Assembly (NCBI GenBank): GCA_942486035.1
Contig: CALNXK010000167.1
Location: 1-64,000 of the forward strand
Origin: Porites lobata
Taxonomy: Eukaryota > Cnidaria > Anthozoa > Scleractinia > Poritidae
Direction of reading: 5' to 3'
Length of the DNA: 64,000 nt
This document shows, piece after piece, positions 1 through 12,834 of this stretch. The notes beneath the pieces are model-generated. The model had not been told where the DNA came from, made no database searches, and saw only the letters and a program-made list of their open reading frames with translations. Both the position numbers and the translations under genes were made by a program. The stretch's first letter is position 1. Each line of letters begins with the position of its first letter.

Positions 1-3000
1 CTTGTTACCCTTGTTACCCTTTGTTACCCTTATTTACCCTTGTTCCCTTTTGTTACCCTTCTAACCCCTTGTTATCTTTGTTACCCTTGTTACCCCTTGT
101 TACCCTTGTTACCTTGTTTACCCTTGTTACCCTTGTTACCCCTTGTTACCCTTGTTGCCCTTGTTTTCCACTTTTGTTACCCTTTTTACCCTTGTTACCC
201 CTTGTTTACCCTTTACCCTTGTTGCCTTATTTACCTTTTTACCCTTGTTACCCTTATTGCCCTTGTTACCCTTGTTACCCTTTGTTACCCTTTGTTACCC
301 TTGTTACCCTTGTTACCCTTTCTTACCCTTTTATTGTTACCCCTTGTTACCCTTGTTTACCCTTGTTACCCTTTGTTACCCTTGTTACCCTTGTTGCCCT
401 TGTTACCCTTGTTACCCTTTGTTACCCTTGTTGCCCTTTTTTGCCCTTGTTACCCTTTGTTGCCCTTGTTACCCTTGTTACCCTTGTTTACCCTTTTTGT
501 TTGCCCCTTGTTACCCTTTTTACCCTTTTTTACCCTTGTTACCCTTGTTGCCCCTTGTTACCCTTGTTACCCTTGTTTGCCCCTTGTTGCCCTTGTTACC
601 CTTTTTACCCACCCCTTGTTTACCCTTGTTACCCTTGTTACCCCTTTGTTTGCCCTTGTTACCCTTTTGTTACCTTTGTTACCCTTGTTACCCTTTGTTA
701 CCCTTGTTGCCCTTGTTACCCTTGTTACCCCTTGTTACCCTTTTGTTACCCGCTTATTGCCCTTGTTTACCCTTGTTACCCTTGTTACCCTTGTTACCTT
801 GTTTGCCCCTTGTTGCCCTTTTACCCTTGTTACCCTTGTTGGGCCCTTGTTACCCTTGTTGCCCCTTGTTTGCCGCCATTGCCCCTTGTTACCCTTGTTA
901 CCCCTTGTTACCCCTTGTTACCCTTGTTACCCCTTGTTTACCCCTCGTTACCCTTATTGGCCTTGTTGCTTGTTACCCCTGTTACCCTTCTTACCCTTCT
1001 TACCCTTGTTACCCCTTAATACCCTTGTTACCCTTGTTGCCCTTGTTACCCCTTGTTACCCTTGTTACCCTTATTAACCTTGTTACCCTTGTTACCCTTG
1101 TAACCCTTGTTACCCTTGTTTACCCCTTGTTACCCTTGTTACCCTTGTTGCCTTTGTTACCCTTTGTTACCTTTGTTTTTGTTACCCTTGTTACCCCTTG
1201 TTGCCCCTGTTACCCTTGTTACCCCTTGTTACCCTTTGTTACCCTTGTTACCCTTGTTACCCTTGTTACCCCTTTGTTACCCTTTGTTACCCTTTGTTAC
1301 CCCTTTGTTACCCTTGTTACCCTTGTTACCCCTTTGTTACCCTTGTTACCCTTGTTACCCCTTTTACCCCTGTTACCTTGTTACCCGTGTTACCCTTATT
1401 TACCCCTTACCCCTGTTACCCTTGTTACCCTTGTTACCCTTTGTTACCCTTGTTACCCTTGTTACCCCTTTTTTGTTACCCTTTGTTACCCACTTGTTAC
1501 CCTTGTTACCCCTTGTTGCCCTTGTTGCCCTTGTTACCCTTGTTACCCTTGTTACCCCTTGTTGCCCTTGTTACCCTTGTTACCCTTGTTACCCTTGTTC
1601 CCCTTTGCCCTTGTTACCATTGTTACCCTTGTTACCCCTTGTTACCCTTGTTACCTTGTTACCCTTGTTACCCCCTTGTTACCTTATTTACCCTTGTTGC
1701 CCTTGTTACCCTTTGTTACCCTTGTTACCCTTGTTACCCTTGTTGCCCTTTTTGCCCTTGTTTACCCTTATTTACCTTGTTGCCCTTGTTACCCTTTGTT
1801 ACCCTTGTTACCCTTGTTGCCCTTATTTGCCTTGTTACCCTTGTTGCCTTGTTGCCCTTTGTTACCCTTGTTACCCCTTGTTACCCTTGTTACCCTTATT
1901 TACCCTTGTTCCCCTTGTTGCCCTTTTTGCCCCTTGTTACCCTTGTTACCCTTGTTACCCCTTGTTACCCTTGTTACCCTTTTTACCCCTTGTTACCCTT
2001 GTTACCCCTTGTTACCCTTGTTACCCCTTGTTACCCTTGTTACCCTTTGTTACCCCTTGTTACCCTTGTTACCCTTGTTACCCCTTGTTACCCTTGTTAC
2101 CCCTTGTTACCCTTGTTACCCTTGTTACCCCTTGTTACCCTTGTTACCCTTGTTACCTTGTTACCCTTGTTACCCTTGTTACCCTTGTTACCCTTGTTAC
2201 CCTTGTTACCCTTGTTACCCCTTGTTACCCCTGTTACCCCTTTTTACCCCTTGTTACCCCTTGTTACCTTTGTTACCTCTTGTTACCCCTTGTTACCCTT
2301 GTTACCCCTTGTTACCCTTGTTACCCTTGTTACCCTTGTTACCCCTTGTTACCCCTTGTTACCCTTGTTACCCCTTGTTACCCTTGTTACCCTTCTTACC
2401 CTTGTTACCCTTGTTACCCCTTGTTACCCTTGTTACCCTTGTTACCCCTTGTTACCCTTTTTACCCCTTGTTACCCTTGTTACTCCTTGTTACCCTTTGT
2501 TACCCTTTTTACCTTTGTTACCCTTGTTACCCCTTGTTACCCTTGTTACCCTTGTTTCCCCTTGTTACCCTTGTTACCCCTTGTTACCCCTTGTTACCCT
2601 TGTTACCCTTGTTACCGCTTAATACCCTTGTTACCCCTTGTTACCCCTTCTTACCCTTGTTACCCCTTGTTACCTTTGTTACCCCTTGTTACCCTTGTTA
2701 CCCCTTCTTCCCCTTGTTACCCCTTGTTACCCTTGTTACCCTTGTTACCCTTTTACCCCTTGTTACCCTTTGTTACCCTTGTTACCCTTGTTACCCCTTG
2801 TTACCCCTTGTTACCCTTGTTACCCTTGTTACCCCTTGTTACCCTTGTTACCCTTGTTACCCCTTGTTACCCCTTGTTACCCTTTGTTACCCTTGTTACC
2901 CCTTGTTACCCTTTGTTACCCCTTGTTACCCTTTGTTACCCTTGTTACCCCTTGTTACCCTTGTTACCCTTGTTACCCTTGTTACCCTTGTTACCCTTGT

Positions 3001-6000
3001 TACCCTTTGTTACCCTTGTTACCCCTTGTTACCCTTGTTACCCCTCGTTACCCCCTGTTACCCTTGTTACCCCTGGTTACCCTTGTTACCCTTGTTACCC
3101 CGGGTTACACGTGTTAGTCCTTGTTACCCCTATTTAACCTTTTAACCCTTTGTTACCCTTGTCACCCCTTCTTACCCTTGTTACCCCTTGTTACCCTTGT
3201 TCCCCTTCTTACCCCTTTTACCCTTTGTTTCCCTTGCTACTCCTTGTTACACTTGTTACCCCTTGTTACCTTTGTTACCCTTGTTACCCCTTGTTACCCT
3301 TGTTACCCCTTGTTACCCTTGTTACCCCTTGTTACCCTTGTTACCCCTTGTTACCCCTTGTTACCCTTGTTACCCCTTTTACCCTTGTTACCCCTTGTTA
3401 CCCTTGTTACCCCTTGTTACCCTTGTTACCCTTGTTACCCCTTGTTACCCCTTGTTACCCTTGTTACCCCTTTGTTACCCTTGTTACCCCTTGTTACCCT
3501 TGTTACCCCTGTTACCCCTTGTTACCCTTTGTTACCCCTTGTTACCCTTGTTACCCTTGTTACCCTTGTTACCCTTATTTACCTTGTTACCCTTATTTAC
3601 CCTTGTTTACCTTTGTTACCCCTTGTTGTTACCCTTGTTACCTTGTTACCCTTGTTACCCTTGTTACCCCTTGTTACCCTTTAACCCTTTGTTACCCCTT
3701 TTTACCCTTTTGTTACCCTTGTTACCCCTTGTTACCCCTTGTTACCCTTGTTACCCTTGTTACCCTTGTTACCCCTTGTTACCCTTGTTACCCCTTGTTA
3801 CCCTTGTTACCCTTGTTACCCTTGTTACCCTTGTTACCCCTTGTTACCCCTTGTTACCCTTGTTACCCTTGTTACCCTTTGTTAGCCTTGTTACCCCTTG
3901 TTACCCTTGTTACCCTTGTTGCCCTTTGTTACCACTTGTTACCCTTGTTACCCCTTGTTACCCTTTTTTACCCCTTGTTACCCCTTGTTACCCTTGTTAC
4001 CCTTGTTACCCTTGTTACCCATTTTTACCCTTGTTACCCCTTGTTACCCCTTGTTACCCTTGTTACCCTTGTTACCCTTGTTACCCCTTGTTACCCCTTG
4101 TTACCCCTTGTTACCCTTGTTACCCTTTGTTACCCTTTTTTCCCCTTGTTACCCCTTGTTACCCTTGTTACCCTTGTTACCCTTGTTACCCCTTGTTACC
4201 CCTTGTTACCCCTTGTTACCCTTGTTACCCCTTGTTACCCTTGTTACCCCTTTTACCCTTGTTACCCTTGTTACCCTTGTTACCCTTGTTACCCTTGTTA
4301 CCCTTGTTACCCTTGTTACCCTTGTTACCCTTGTTACCCCTGTTACCCTTGTTACCCTTGTTACCCCTTGTTACCCTTGTTACCCTTGTTACCCTTGTTA
4401 CCCTTGTTACCCTTGTTACCCCTTGTTACCCTTGTTACCCTTGTTACCCCTTGTTACCCTTGTTACCCTTGTTACCCTTGTTACCCTTTGTTACCCTTGT
4501 TACCCTTGTTACCCCTTGTTACCCTTGTTACCCTTGTTACCCTTGTTACCCTTGTTACCCTTTTTACCCTTGTTACCCTTGTTACTTTTGTTACCCTTTT
4601 TTACCCTTGTTACCCCTTGTTACCCTTGTTACCCTTTGTTACCCTTGTTACCCCTTGTTACCCTTTGTTACCCTTGTTACCCCTTGTTACCCTTTTTTAC
4701 CCTTGTTACTCTTGTTACTCTTTGTTACCCTTTTTTACCCTTGTTACCCTTGTTACCCTTTGTTACCCTTGTTACCCTTTGTTACCCTTGTTACCCCTTG
4801 TTACCCTTTGTTACCCTTGTTACCCTTTGTTACCCTTTTTACCCCTTGTTACCCTTTGTTACCCTTGTTACCCTTGTTACCCTTGTTACCCTTGTTACCC
4901 TTGTTACCCTTGTTACCCTTGTTACCCTTGTTACCCTTGTTACCCCTTGTTACCCTTGTTACCCTTGTTACCCTTGTTACCCTTGTTACCCTTTGTTACC
5001 CTTGTTACCCCTTGTTACCCTTGTTACCCTTGTTACCCTTGTTTACCCTTGTTACCCTTGTTACCCTTGTTACCCTTGTTACCCCTTTGTTACCCTTGTT
5101 ACCCTTGTTACCCTTGTTACCCTTGTTACCCTTGTTACCCTTGTTACCCTTGTTACCCTTGTTACCCTTGTTACCCCTTGTTACCCTTGTTACCCTTGTT
5201 ACCCTTTGTTACCCTTGTTACCCTTTGTTACCCTTGTTACCCCTTGTTACCCTTGTTACCCCTTTGTTACCCTTGTTACCCTTGTTACCCTTTGTTACCC
5301 TTGTTACCCTTTGTTACCCTTTGTTACCCTTGTTACCCTTTGTTACCCTTGTTACCTTGTTACCCCTTGTTACCCTTGTTACCCTTTGTTACCCCTTGTT
5401 ACCCTTGTTACCCTTGTTACCCCTTGTTACCCTTGTTACCCCTTGTTACCCTTGTTACCCTTGTTACCCTTTGTTACCCTTGTTACCCTTGTTACCCCTT
5501 GTTACCCTTGTTACCCTTGTTACCCTTGTTACCCTTTGTTACCCTTGTTACCCTTTTTACCCTTGTTACCCCTTGTTACCCTTTGTTACCCCTTGTTACC
5601 CTTTGTTACCCTTGTTACCCTTGTTACCCTTGTTACCCTTGTTACCCTTGTTACCCTTGTTACCCTTATTACCCTTGTTTACCCCTGTTACCCTTGTTAC
5701 CCTTGTTACCCTTTTTTACCCTTGTTACCCTTGTTGTTTGTTACCCTTGTTACCCTTGTTACCCTTGTTACCCTTGTTACCCTTGTTACCCTTTTTACCC
5801 TTTGTTTCCCTTGTTACCCCTGTTTACCCTTGTTACCCTTGTTACCCTTGTTACCCCTTGTTACCCTTGTTACCCTTGTTACCCTTGTTACCCTTTGTTA
5901 CCCTTGTTACCCCTTGTTACCCTTGTTACCCTTGTTACCCTTTGTTACCCTTGTTACCCTTGTTACCCTTTGTTACCCCTTGTTACCCCTTGTTACCCTT

Positions 6001-8284
6001 TGTTACCCCTTGTTACCCTTGTTACCCTTGTTACCCCTTGTTACCCTTGTTACCCTTGTTACCCTTGTTACCCTTTGTTACCCTTGTTACCCTTGTTACC
6101 CTTGTTACCCTTGTTACCCTTTTGTTACCCTTGTTACCCTTGTTACCCTTGTTACCCTTGTTACCCCTTGTTACCCCTTGTTACCCTTGTTACCCTTGTT
6201 ACCCTTGTTACCCCTTGTTACCCTTTGTTACCCTTGTTACCCTTGTTACCCCTTGTTACCCTTGTTACCCTTGTTACCCCTTGTTACCCTTGTTACCCTT
6301 GTTACCCTTTGTTACCCCTTTTTTACCCCTTTTGTTACCCTTGTTATTTTGTTACCTTTGTTACCCTTTGTTACCCTTTTTACCCCTTGTTACCCCTTGT
6401 TACCCTTGTTACCCTTGTTACCCCTTGTTACCCTCTGTTACCCCTTGTTACCCTTGTTACCCCTTGTTCCCCTTGTTACCCCTTGTTACCCTTATTACCC
6501 TTGTTACCCCTTTTACCCCTTGTTACCCCTTGTTACCCTTGTTACCCCTTGTTACTCTTTGTTACCCTTGTTACCCCTTGTTACCCTTGTTACCCTTTGT
6601 TACCCCTTGTTACCCTTGTTACCCTTTGTTACCCTTGTTACCGCTTGTTACCCTTTGTTACCCTTGTTACCCCTTGTTACCCTTGTTACCCCTTGTTACC
6701 TTTGTTACCTTTGTTACCCCTTGTTACCCTTGTTACCCCTTGTTACCCCTTGTTACCCTTGTTACCCTTGTTACCCTTTGTTACCCTTGTTACCCTTTGT
6801 TACCCTTGTTACCCCTTTTACCCCTTTGTTACCCTTTTTTACCCCTTGTTACCCTTTGTTACCCTTGTTACCCTTGTTACCCTTTTGTTACCCTTGTTAC
6901 CCTTGTTACCCTTTTTGTTACCCCTTTGTTACCCTTTGTTACCCTTGTTACCCTTTGTTACCCTTGTTACCCTTTGTTACCCTTTGTTACCCCTTGTTAC
7001 CCTTTGTTACCCTTTGTTACCCCTTGTTACCCTTGTTACCCTTGTTACCCTTGTTACCCTTTGTTACCCTTTGTTACCCTTGTTACCCTTTGTTACCCTT
7101 TTGTTACCCTTGTTACCCTTTGTTACCCTTTTACCCTTTGTTACCCTTTTGTTACCCTTTTTACCCTTGTTACCCTTTTGTTACCCTTTTTACCCTTTGT
7201 TACCCTTGTTACCCTTGTTACCCTTTTGTTTTTGTTACCCTTTGTTACCCTTTTTTACCCTTGTTACCCTTTGTTACCCTTGTTACCCTTTGTTTTGTTA
7301 CCCTTTGTTACCCTTTTTTACCCTTTGTTACCCTTGTTACCCTTTGTTACCCTTGTTACCCTTTGTTCCCCTTGTTACCCTTTGTTACCCTTTTTTACCC
7401 TTTTGTTCCCCTTTGTTACCCTTTGTTACCCTTTGTTACCCTTTTTACCCTTTTTTACCCTTTTTACCCTTTTTTTACCCTTTTTTTCCCCTTGTTACCC
7501 TTTTTACCCTTTGTTACCCTTTTGTTACCCTTTTGTTACCCTTGTTACCCTTTGTTACCCTTGTTTACCCTTGTTACCCTTTTTACCCTTTGTTACCCTT
7601 TTTTTACCCTTTTTACCCTTTTTACCCTTACCCTTGTTACCCTTTTGTTACCCTTTGTTACCCTTTTTACCCTTGTTACCCTTGTTACCCTTTTTTACCC
7701 TTTGTTACCCTTTTTACCCTTTGTTACCCTTTTACCCTTGTTACCCTTGTTACCCTTTGTTACCCTTTTTACCCTTTGTTACCCTTTTTGTTACCCTTTT
7801 GTTACCCTTTTGTTACCCTTTGTTACCCTTTTGTTACCCTTTGTTACCCTTTGTTACCCTTTTGTTACCCTTTTTTCCCCTTTTTACCCTTTTTACCCTT
7901 TTTTACCCTTTGTTACCCTTGTTACCCTTTGTTACCCTTTTTTACCCTTTTTACCCTTTGTTTGTTACCCTTGTTACCCTTGTTACCCTTGTTACCCTTT
8001 GTTACCCTTTTTACCCTTTGTTACCCTTGTTACCCTTGTTACCCTTTGTTACCCCTTTTTACCCTTTGTTACCCTTTGTTACCCTTGTTACCCTTGTTAC
8101 CCTTGTTACCCTTGTTACCCTTTGTTACTTTTTACCCTTTTTACCCTTTGTTACCCTTTGTTACCCTTGTTACTCTTGTTACCCCTTGTTACCCTTGTTA
8201 CCCTTGTTACCCTTTGTTACGCTTTTTACCCTTTGTTACCCTTGTTACCCTTGTTACCCTTGTTACCCTTGTTACCCTTTGTTG
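1..8284. repeat. Intronic or flanking 9-10 bp satellite, (TTGTTACCC)n
   Basis: A continuous tandem array of roughly 900 units of TTGTTACCC and one-base variants (TTGTTACCCC, TTTGTTACCC, TTGTTGCCC) runs from the window edge to about 8284 and so is longer than seen. Three zones are visible. Bases 1 to about 1900 are rich in diverged GCC-type units, the middle is most regular, and 6800-8284 is dominated by T-expanded units (CCTTTGTTACC, CCTTTTTACC). The + strand is almost purely pyrimidine plus TTA; the - strand reads GGGTAACAA, with a G-triplet every 9-10 bases. The period of three codons and the absence of stop-forming words leave all three + frames open for kilobases (LLP, CYP and VTL peptides). 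These are repeat artefacts. The array ends 170 bp before a probable coding exon, so it probably sits in that gene's intron. Confidence 0.95.
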
Positions 8285-8454
8285 ACCTGGTTGCGCTTGT
8301 TACCCTGTTTTCTTCTGTGTTACTTTTTAATCCTCTGTGTTCTAACTTTAGCAATATAATTGCATAGATAAAAAACATATCTTAAACTGGAAGGAGCTGA
8401 TATACAGAATAGGTTCTCTTAATGACCGTAAACATTGTCTCTCTTCTTCTACAG

Positions 8455-9322
8455 CAAATCAGTCGCTGAATGTTTCAACGATTGCTACACCAACACCAAC
8501 ACCAACACCAACACCAACACCCGGTAAGGAAAATGTAGATGGCTTGCAGTTGTTTTTTAGGTGTCCGGACAACGCCCTACCAAGTCCGGATTACTATCTC
8601 CCAATCTTAGACGATTAGCCCTCAAGCTTAATTGCAATTTTAAGACGAAACTTACTTTTGTTACTCTTCTCCACTCGCGGCTGAATACTCAAGTTCCAAT
8701 TAATTGCTTCTGTTTTACATATACAATATTAAAGCATGCAAAGTTAGTTAAAGAATTGACAATAACTTAAGAAGAAATTAAGTTCGTAAATTTTGCTGTA
8801 GTATGTGACAATCACGAAACAACTTAAGGTAGTTGTAGTATAGCATTTTGAAGTTTCTTTCTCGTGTTTTTGGCGGAATAAAGTATCTTGGAGTGACAAT
8901 ATATTTGTGGAAAGTAACATACTAGGTGTTTTCATAATGGGCTCTAGAGATTTTGGGCAAAACGTTCGTGCTAATGGGTTTTTGCGCGAGTTGTCTAACG
9001 TTTTGTTTTAGCGTCGGTAATGCTTCGAATTCTCAAAGTTCTTATTTAACTTTCAGTTTCAGGCTCATTAGAAACACAGACTGGTTCCTCCGCCGCTCCT
9101 ATAAACGTTATAATTCCAGTTCTGATCACGCTTATTCTCGTAATTGCGCTGGTCATTGTTTGCTTCATTAGACGCAAGAGACTCGAAAGACGAGTACGAA
9201 AAAGACTAGGTAACAGTGAAGCTAACTTGGTCAACGATGACAGTTCAGCTCAGTATCACGACCTCCACTCACAAGATTATGATTCTTCTGAAGAACTGCA
9301 AAATATCTTTCCTACAAGTTAA
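8455..9322 (+). CDS. 3' end of a type I membrane protein gene (partial; linker, TM helix, cytoplasmic tail)
   Basis: Two exons are visible, 8455-8523 and 9063-9322, ending in TAA at 9320-9322. The first follows a pyrimidine tract and CAG, ends at G|GTAAGG and encodes a Ser/Thr/Pro linker with a run of six Thr-Pro dipeptides from a 6-bp microsatellite. The second starts after TTTCAG; with the split codon it gives a short linker, a hydrophobic helix of about 23 residues (starting INVIIPVLIT), a basic stop-transfer stretch (RRKRLERR) and an acidic, Tyr-containing tail ending in IFPTS. The junction is phase 1, as in the neighbouring ApeC/CUB gene, whose 3' end has the same order of linker, helix and tail. 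I infer a tandem neighbour of related design, but the ectodomain is off the window, or upstream of the satellite, so its type is unknown. The two tails are not obviously similar. Confidence 0.72.
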
Positions 9323-9725
9323 AAAATGGTCCAAGACCTAGACCTTTAGCACGAACTTGTGATGGATAGTTGTTATCTATTGACTTCATGGCGAAAAATT
9401 TAAAAAAGCACCCTTCATTTCCAATTTAAACATGCTAAAACATTTTTATGACAAAACAGCAGTGTACGTTTAGGATTTTGACGTCCAAGGGTTGGTAACA
9501 TGAGGAGTTCTTCCGCTCAGAAATCTTACATCAAGGGGTTCTAACGTTCAACGTTTCTTTCGTTTAGGGGTCATTACCTCCAGGATTTTTTACTTCCAAA
9601 AGTTGGTACGTTCCGGGGTTCTTATGCTCTAGACTTCTTACATCCAAGGGTTTCTAAATCAAAACGTTGTTCAAATGGATAATTATCGGCAGGTTCAAAG
9701 AGGCAATATGATAATAATAACAAAA

Positions 9726-10008
9726 GGCCCCTGGTTGTAAGACTCCTGGTCTTAAGAACCCTGGTTGTAAAACTCCTAATACTAAGACCCCTGATTGTTA
9801 AACTCCTAATAGCAAGACCCCTGGTTGTAAAATTCCTAATGGTAGGACCTCTGGTTGTGAGACCCCTGGTCGTAAGACCCCTGGCTGTAAGACTCCTGGT
9901 TGTAAGACCCCTGGTTGTGAGACCCCTGGTGGTAAGACCCCTGGTGGTAAGACCTCTGGTTGTAAGACTCCTAGTCGTAAGACCCCTCGTGGTAAGACCC
10001 CCGGTTGA
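9726..10008 (+). repeat. 15-bp minisatellite, copy 1 (GGTTGTAAGACCCCT type)
   Basis: About 19 degenerate units of the 15-bp motif GGTYGTAAGACCCCT follow the stop codon of the upstream gene by about 400 bp. Units diverge mostly at the CCCCT and GTYG positions. The same motif forms a much larger array at 31345-32577, downstream of the next gene. The motif has no stop in one frame, giving a spurious VVRPL-repeat ORF. If the AATAAA at 10012 is used, the array would be part of the 3' UTR of the upstream gene. Confidence 0.9.
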
Positions 10009-10011
10009 AAG

Positions 10012-10017
10012 AATAAA
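10012..10017 (+). terminator. Candidate poly(A) signal (AATAAA) of the upstream membrane-protein gene
   Basis: I found no canonical AATAAA between the stop codon at 9322 and the minisatellite. The first one is here, at the end of the minisatellite, with another at 10059. This is positional evidence only; a non-canonical signal closer to the stop is possible. Confidence 0.3.
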
Positions 10018-10975
10018 AAAAATTGAGGAGGGAAAATAACAAAATTGTGGAGAAGAGAATAAAAAAAAATGATGAGGAAACGTAGCGTAAAAAAAAAAAG
10101 ACGGATTGCCTTTGTTTGTCTACTTAATGGATTTCTTTCAAATCACTGAGTATTTTATCTTTTTGCAATTATTAAAGGGTCATAAAGTTAATTTATTGTG
10201 TCTTTAAAAGAAAAGTGTCTGGTTTTATTGCGAGTATTTATTAGTCGCGTGTTTCAATTAACCCTTCATAAGTTTTTTTCATTGTTTTGTGTCTTTATAA
10301 TAAGTCAAGGCTGTCCGTTTGGTCTGGCTGAGAGCGGAGAAAACAGTTTTGTAATAGTTAGTCAAAATTGACATAAAGAGTTTTCAGCTTTTCTTTGTGT
10401 ATGTGTTTTGGTTATGTTCGATTTTTAGCGCTAAATAGAAGACATAAGCGGTTTCTCGCGTTGCTAGGTGGTCGCTCCTCTTATTCCTATTTTTTTAATA
10501 GACGGTCCGACAAACTGGGCTAAAGTTACTTGTTATTATGCTGATCCAGGTCTACAACTGGGAGATCCGGCACCACTCATTGGTTTGTCGCTGTGGACTT
10601 GCTGATATTTTTTATACTAAAGTTACTTACCGGGCAAGTCTAGGCAAAGTTTTTGTTTCTATTGTATAACAGAGACGCTCATTAGAAATGGAGAGTATGG
10701 AGGAACGCACTTTTTGCGAGGGAATCCTGCATATGTAATGAAGGGAATACACTTTTTGCGAGGGAATCCAAAGGGAATCCACCAAAACGGCGTAAAAACA
10801 ACATAGTACACTACTGTCAAATTCCCGAAAGCACTTTTGGATCCGAGACTGGTGGCTTAAAAGATTATAGAGGTAATCACCTACTAGGATAGAAAGAGAT
10901 CCTACTGTCTACACAAATGACTTTTTCAGAGAATTGGTTACGTCATAAACAGAGATAAAATAAAGTGAGGTATTG

Positions 10976-11127
10976 CCGTGTGAAGTATTTGGTTTTGCCG
11001 TGAGGTTTTTGGTTTTGTTGTGAGGTATTTTGTTTTTGCCGTGAGGTTTTCGGTTTTGCCGTGAGGTATTTTGTTTTTGCCGTGAGGTTTTCGGTTTTGC
11101 CGTGAGGTTTTTGGTTTTGCCGTGGCA
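10976..11127. repeat. 19-20 bp tandem repeat (GCCGTGAGGTWTTKGTTTT type)
   Basis: About seven or eight alternating units of 19 and 20 bp are visible, each with the core CCGTGAGGT followed by a T/G-rich stretch. Lys-rich ORFs on the - strand across this stretch are products of the repeat. Confidence 0.85.
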
Positions 11128-12834
11128 GTTGTGGGCCACCGTATAACTTACTCTGGCCTCTGTCCTTGACTCCAAAGGATGAGGTTGTCAATTGAATGCT
11201 CGCCGGAAATATTCTCTGCAGTCTGGCTAACTTCGGAACTTTACGATTACCCAAAGAGGGGAATTTCATATATCCCATGCTGCATCGCTTCATACTATAT
11301 TATCAAGCTTCCGCACGCACGTGATCCTATCAGTTCAACAACGGTGGAATGCGAAAGCGAAAGCGACTTGTTTTGCCGTTAAAACTTTCTGTACCTTTGC
11401 TGTGTCGATCTATTTACGATTTTCGTTTTACCATACCAAATATATCTCTTGTTAAGTCAAAGAGAGTGTTTCGGCGGCCGACTATGAGTTAGCTTACGAT
11501 AGCAAGGCAGTCCACGCAAATGTTCTTAGATAACAAGGAAGGTCTTTGCTTCAGCACGTCCTGTTTTAACGTGCGTTGATAAAGCTCTCCATGGATTAAC
11601 AAGCGAGTTCCACGTACTTGTCTTGAAATAAATACATATTCTAGGTGTGAGATTTCTATTCGTTGCTTGTGATCGCGGTGCTCATATTGTCAGTTCAATA
11701 ATTCATCGATGCAGTCAACCCGTAGGGTGACCGCACATGCTTTTACTTCAACAAGCTCGGCTTATGCAGAAGATACCGAGACCATTAAAGTACAAAGTGA
11801 CTTCTATCGGAGATAAAATTCAAAGGCGGGGAATAGCTCCAACGAACAACAGAACAAACAATAGAGATAACAAAGACATCTCTAGATATTTCGTAACGCA
11901 ACACCAGCTAAGAATCATTGTCGTCAAACATAAACAAAGCTTTATTAAGAAATGGCAAAATACATATACAAAAACACCCACTTCTTCGCAACAATGGATC
12001 CTAAAAGAATCATCAAAATGTCTTTAAAGGTTTTATACGCCGGTTGAGGTCCTGGGGCATGCTATTCCATGACATTTGCTGGCCTGTATATGAGAAACCA
12101 ATTTCAAAAAAGCTTTAACACTATAAACCATTGAATTCAAACATTCACCATACCCTCAAGAGATAATATTTGTGTTTTGATCAGCGAAAAATTCAAGAAA
12201 AAATGTCCCATCTTCGCAGGACTTAGCATAAAGAAATTGAAACCTTCGTCTTGCATCTTAGCGGAGAAAGGGCGATATTTCAAAACGATAAAACCCATAA
12301 AAATCGCGGGGTCGAAAGAGGTCGGCGCTTGGAACCAGTATCAAGCACTCCTTGTACGCAGATTTAAATAATTCATTAGGGCAAAACTTTGCTAGAATAA
12401 ACACAGTTTTCGATAATTAAAAGTCATCTCAATAAATATTCACTTGCGAGTTAAAACAGCATGGCTTAACAGGGTCGTAGACGAGAACAATAATGGGTGA
12501 AATGACCATGGAAACATTTTACATTATCAATCAGATACCAAAGATTAACAGGGCTCATAGAAACTTACCTTGACTGAGCTGCATCTTGAAATTCAGGTCG
12601 TTGAAAATCTCCCTCGAAACCCTTGGAATGCTCTTTCCACCGCTGAGAGAAGACAGAAATTAGCCGCGAAGCATCATGGGGTATATGAAATTACCCAACA
12701 AACAGGAAGTCCCAAATGTGCATGTGCTCTTCCGAAGTAGTGTATGTAGAGAAGGTCTTTTGCTGAGAACTCCGATCTTTTGAGCATAATTTGGACCTAT
12801 TCTTCAGCAAATATTTAAATGCTAAATTCACGAC

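Larger units (their letters stand above)
9323..12834. other. Intergenic region between the two membrane-protein genes
   Basis: No convincing gene was found. The stretch holds a 15-bp minisatellite (about 9726-10008), A-rich sequence with candidate poly(A) signals, and a 19-20 bp tandem repeat (about 10976-11127). The open frames at 11737-12027 and 12177-12371 are short and match no family I know. On the - strand, 12569-12642 has good acceptor and donor signals and is reported as a finding. Bases 12700-12834 should contain the promoter and 5' UTR of the ApeC/CUB gene; I see no clear TATA box at a usable distance. Confidence 0.6.

Noticed and set aside
1..8284. Telomere or interstitial telomeric repeat
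   Set aside because: The unit is TTGTTACCC (GGGTAACAA on the other strand), not TTAGGG. It is followed by gene sequence, and the known cnidarian telomere repeat is TTAGGG.
21..8367. Long + strand ORFs (up to about 1720 codons) rich in LLP, CYP and VTL repeats
   Set aside because: All three + frames are open because the 9-bp unit is three codons long and lacks stop words. There is no non-repetitive coding sequence, no codon signature and no domain.
10909..11293. Lys/Asn/Thr-rich ORFs on the - strand
   Set aside because: They are translations of the 19-20 bp tandem repeat at 10976-11127 with short extensions.
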